From Anaerolineaceae bacterium (GTDB lineage Bacteria; Chloroflexota; Anaerolineae; Anaerolineales; Anaerolineaceae), in contig JAQVUC010000045.1 in the NCBI GenBank assembly GCA_028699715.1, positions 1 to 7,471 on the forward strand: a DNA stretch of 7,471 nucleotides, written 5' to 3'. The translations under genes were made by a program, and so were the position numbers. This document shows, in pieces, positions 5,714 to 7,471 of the stretch (its first letter is position 1; each line of letters begins with the position of its first letter). The notes under the pieces were generated by a model, which saw only the letters and a program-made list of their open reading frames with translations, ran no database searches and was not told the origin of the DNA.

Positions 5714-6991
5714 ATGACTATTGGTTTAGGGTTTCAGGATCAATATCTCGATACAAACGCTGTCGAGAGGGTGGTGGAAGAGGCGCTGTCTGGACTGGCA
5801 TTGGATGGCAAGCGGGTTTTATTCCTGATCCCGGATGGCACACGCAGCATGCCTATGCCACTGATGTTTGATCTGTTTGAAAAGCACCTTTCCGGGCGGG
5901 TAGCGGCACTGGATTATCTGGTTGCCCTTGGAACCCACCAACCGATGAGTGATGAGCAATTGAGCCAGCACATCGGGCGCAAGGTCAAGGGCGGAAAAGC
6001 GGGTGAGAGCCACATTTTTAATCATGCCTGGGAAAAGCCTGAGACCTTTGTGCAAATCGGAGTGATCCCGGCTGAGGAGATTGAGAGCATTTCAGAAGGT
6101 CGCCTGGTGGAAGATGTTTCGGTGAGATTGAACCGTCTGATCCTCGATTACGATCAGATCATTATTTGTGGACCTGTTTTCCCACACGAAGTCGTTGGCT
6201 TTTCGGGCGGAAATAAATACTTCTTCCCAGGCATCGCAGGGGCAGAAATAATCAATTTTACCCATTGGTTGGGTGCGCTGATCACCAGTTATGAAATTAT
6301 TGGTGCCGGTTACACGCCTGTGCGGGCTGTCATTGACCGGGCGGCATCATTTATCACAAAACCGGTCAGCTGTTTCACTCTTGTTGTGACCCATGAGGGG
6401 CTATCGGGAATTTTCTTTGGAGAAGCGCGGGAGGCCTGGGAGGCAGCCGCGGCACTCTCTGCCCGGAAGCACATCGTGTACGTGGAAAAACCTTTTGAGA
6501 AGGTCATCTCCATCATGCCGGAGCTGTATGACGATCTCTGGACGGCAGCCAAGGGCATGTATAAGATGGAACCGGTCATTGCCGACGGCGGCGAGGTGAT
6601 CATCTATGCTCCAAATATTACCGAAGTCAGTTACACCCACGGAAAATACCTGGATAAAATTGGATACCACTGCCGCGATTACTTCACCAAGCAGTGGAGT
6701 AAGTTTCAGAACTACCCCCACGGGGTGATTGCCCACTCCACCCACCTGCGGGGGATGGGAACTTATGATGAAGCAAGTGGCGAAGAACAATTGCGCATAA
6801 AGGTGACTCTTGCCACTGGAATTCCCAGGGAACGATGTGAAAAAATCGGTTTAGGCTACCTCGACCCCGCTACTTTTAATCCACAAGATTGGGTCGGCAA
6901 AGAAGAGCAAGGCATCCTGGTGGTGCCTAGGGCTGGCGAAATGCTTTATCGACTCAAGGTGAACGCATCTTTTACTTATAAGGAGAAATAA
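5714..6991 (+). CDS. LarA-family nickel-pincer-nucleotide racemase/epimerase; candidate aldonate (mannonate/gluconate) 2-epimerase
   Basis: The 425-residue protein has the complete signature of lactate racemase LarA. It shows DGTRSMP (D41, R44, equivalent to D72, R75), GTHQP (H75, equivalent to H108) and FPHEVVGFSGGNK (H158 and K168, equivalent to the catalytic H174 and the cofactor-tethering K184). NFTHW gives H184, equivalent to nickel ligand H200. The spacings H-10-K-16-H are exactly those of LarA. The substrate-contact motif LYQxxK is LWTAAK here (W276, T277, K280), which suggests a substrate other than lactate. Known superfamily members racemise or epimerise 2-hydroxyacids, including D-gluconate at C2. 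With UxuB-like and Gnd neighbours, mannonate to gluconate epimerisation is the favoured inference. GGAG lies 8 bases before the ATG, and the stop overlaps the gnd start (TAATG). Activity would need LarB/C/E-type cofactor synthesis encoded elsewhere. Confidence 0.88.
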   Translation: MTIGLGFQDQYLDTNAVERVVEEALSGLALDGKRVLFLIPDGTRSMPMPLMFDLFEKHLSGRVAALDYLVALGTHQPMSDEQLSQHIGRKVKGGKAGESHIFNHAWEKPETFVQIGVIPAEEIESISEGRLVEDVSVRLNRLILDYDQIIICGPVFPHEVVGFSGGNKYFFPGIAGAEIINFTHWLGALITSYEIIGAGYTPVRAVIDRAASFITKPVSCFTLVVTHEGLSGIFFGEAREAWEAAAALSARKHIVYVEKPFEKVISIMPELYDDLWTAAKGMYKMEPVIADGGEVIIYAPNITEVSYTHGKYLDKIGYHCRDYFTKQWSKFQNYPHGVIAHSTHLRGMGTYDEASGEEQLRIKVTLATGIPRERCEKIGLGYLDPATFNPQDWVGKEEQGILVVPRAGEMLYRLKVNASFTYKEK

Positions 6992-7471
6992 TGCAATATA
7001 AAATCGGTCTTATCGGTCTTGGGGTGATGGGGCGCAACCTGGCGCTCAACATTGAACGGAATGGCTTTCCTATTGCGGTTTGGAATCGCAGCCCCCAAAG
7101 AATGCACGACTTCATCAAAGAAGAAGGCGAAGGCAAGGCTTTGCTGGGTGTGGAAACACTGCCTGACCTGATTGCGGCACTCGAAAAACCCCGCCGGGTG
7201 ATCCTGATGGTACAGGCTGGCGCTGCTGTTGACGAAATGATCGCTCAGATCAAACCTTTGATGGATCCCGGAGATATCCTGATCGATTGCGGCAACACCT
7301 ACTTTACGGACACTGAACGCAGAAACAAAGCCTTGGAAGCCGAGGGCTTTCAATTTATTGGCGCGGGGGTTTCCGGTGGAGAAGAGGGCGCAAAGTGGGG
7401 CCCCGCCATCATGCCGGGGGGAAACCGCCCAGCCTGGGATGCTTTGAGCGAAATATTCTACGCGATAGCTG
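6991..7471 (+). CDS. gnd: 6-phosphogluconate dehydrogenase, decarboxylating (N-terminal 160 residues; truncated by window end)
   Basis: Gnd oxidatively decarboxylates 6-phosphogluconate to ribulose 5-phosphate and CO2 with reduction of NAD(P)+. The visible part is the coenzyme-binding domain: GLGVMGRNLALN (9-20) Rossmann motif, WNRS (31-34) where the NR(S/T) sequence usually favours NADP, DCGNT (99-103), and the 6PG-binding block GVSGGEEGAKWGPAIMPGG (126-144) typical of the ~470-residue long form. The usual VKAG near residue 75 reads VQAG, a change I believe also occurs in other bacterial Gnds. Start choice is clear: AGGAG lies 5 bases upstream inside the end of the larA-like gene, and the stop and start overlap by one base. 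Position in the operon suggests it serves hexuronate/aldonate catabolism rather than, or in addition to, general pentose phosphate metabolism. Confidence 0.93.
   Translation, partial: MQYKIGLIGLGVMGRNLALNIERNGFPIAVWNRSPQRMHDFIKEEGEGKALLGVETLPDLIAALEKPRRVILMVQAGAAVDEMIAQIKPLMDPGDILIDCGNTYFTDTERRNKALEAEGFQFIGAGVSGGEEGAKWGPAIMPGGNRPAWDALSEIFYAIA

Noticed and set aside
1..7471. CRISPR arrays, tRNA or rRNA genes, insertion sequences, phage or toxin-antitoxin signals
   Set aside because: No periodic repeats, RNA-gene consensus sequences, transposase motifs or terminal inverted repeats were seen; the window is nearly filled by metabolic genes.

Overview
The window looks like bacterial chromosome of moderate GC content with tightly packed operons and clear Shine-Dalgarno sites. 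Nothing in it is phage-like or IS-like. The protein styles (a UxaE-type epimerase, a UxuB-type SDR, a LarA-family nickel enzyme, LacI control) fit an anaerobic or facultative carbohydrate degrader. My impression is Chloroflexota/Anaerolineae, or another Thermotoga- or Firmicutes-like saccharolytic lineage, but this is a low-confidence guess.

Layout: two divergent operons leave a control region at about 2149-2328. Leftward (minus strand, 2148 to 1) are two tandem paralogous HAD-superfamily hydrolases, then a gene cut by the left window edge. That gene resembles only the C-terminal part of cofactor-independent phosphoglycerate mutase (iPGM/GpmI): it has a well-placed start codon and ribosome binding site but begins where about residue 205 of a normal ~510-residue iPGM would be. 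Rightward (plus strand, 2329 to 7471) is a LacI-family regulator followed by UxaE-like tagaturonate epimerase, UxuB-like SDR fructuronate reductase/mannonate oxidoreductase, a LarA-family nickel-pincer-nucleotide enzyme, and the N-terminal third of 6-phosphogluconate dehydrogenase (Gnd). The catabolic genes are separated by 8 bp or less or overlap (ATGA, TAATG), so they very probably form one transcript. A perfect 16-bp palindrome with a central CpG lies just downstream of the predicted promoter and is the best candidate LacI-type operator.

How the genes could work together (inference): D-tagaturonate (from galacturonate) is epimerised to D-fructuronate by UxaE and reduced to D-mannonate by the SDR. 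The LarA homologue could then invert C2 of mannonate to give D-gluconate. After phosphorylation by a gluconokinase not seen here, Gnd would decarboxylate 6-phosphogluconate to ribulose 5-phosphate. This would take hexuronates into the oxidative pentose phosphate pathway and avoid mannonate dehydratase and the KDG branch. The linking role of the nickel enzyme is the most interesting hypothesis in the window. The half-length iPGM-like gene next to the HAD pair is the second.
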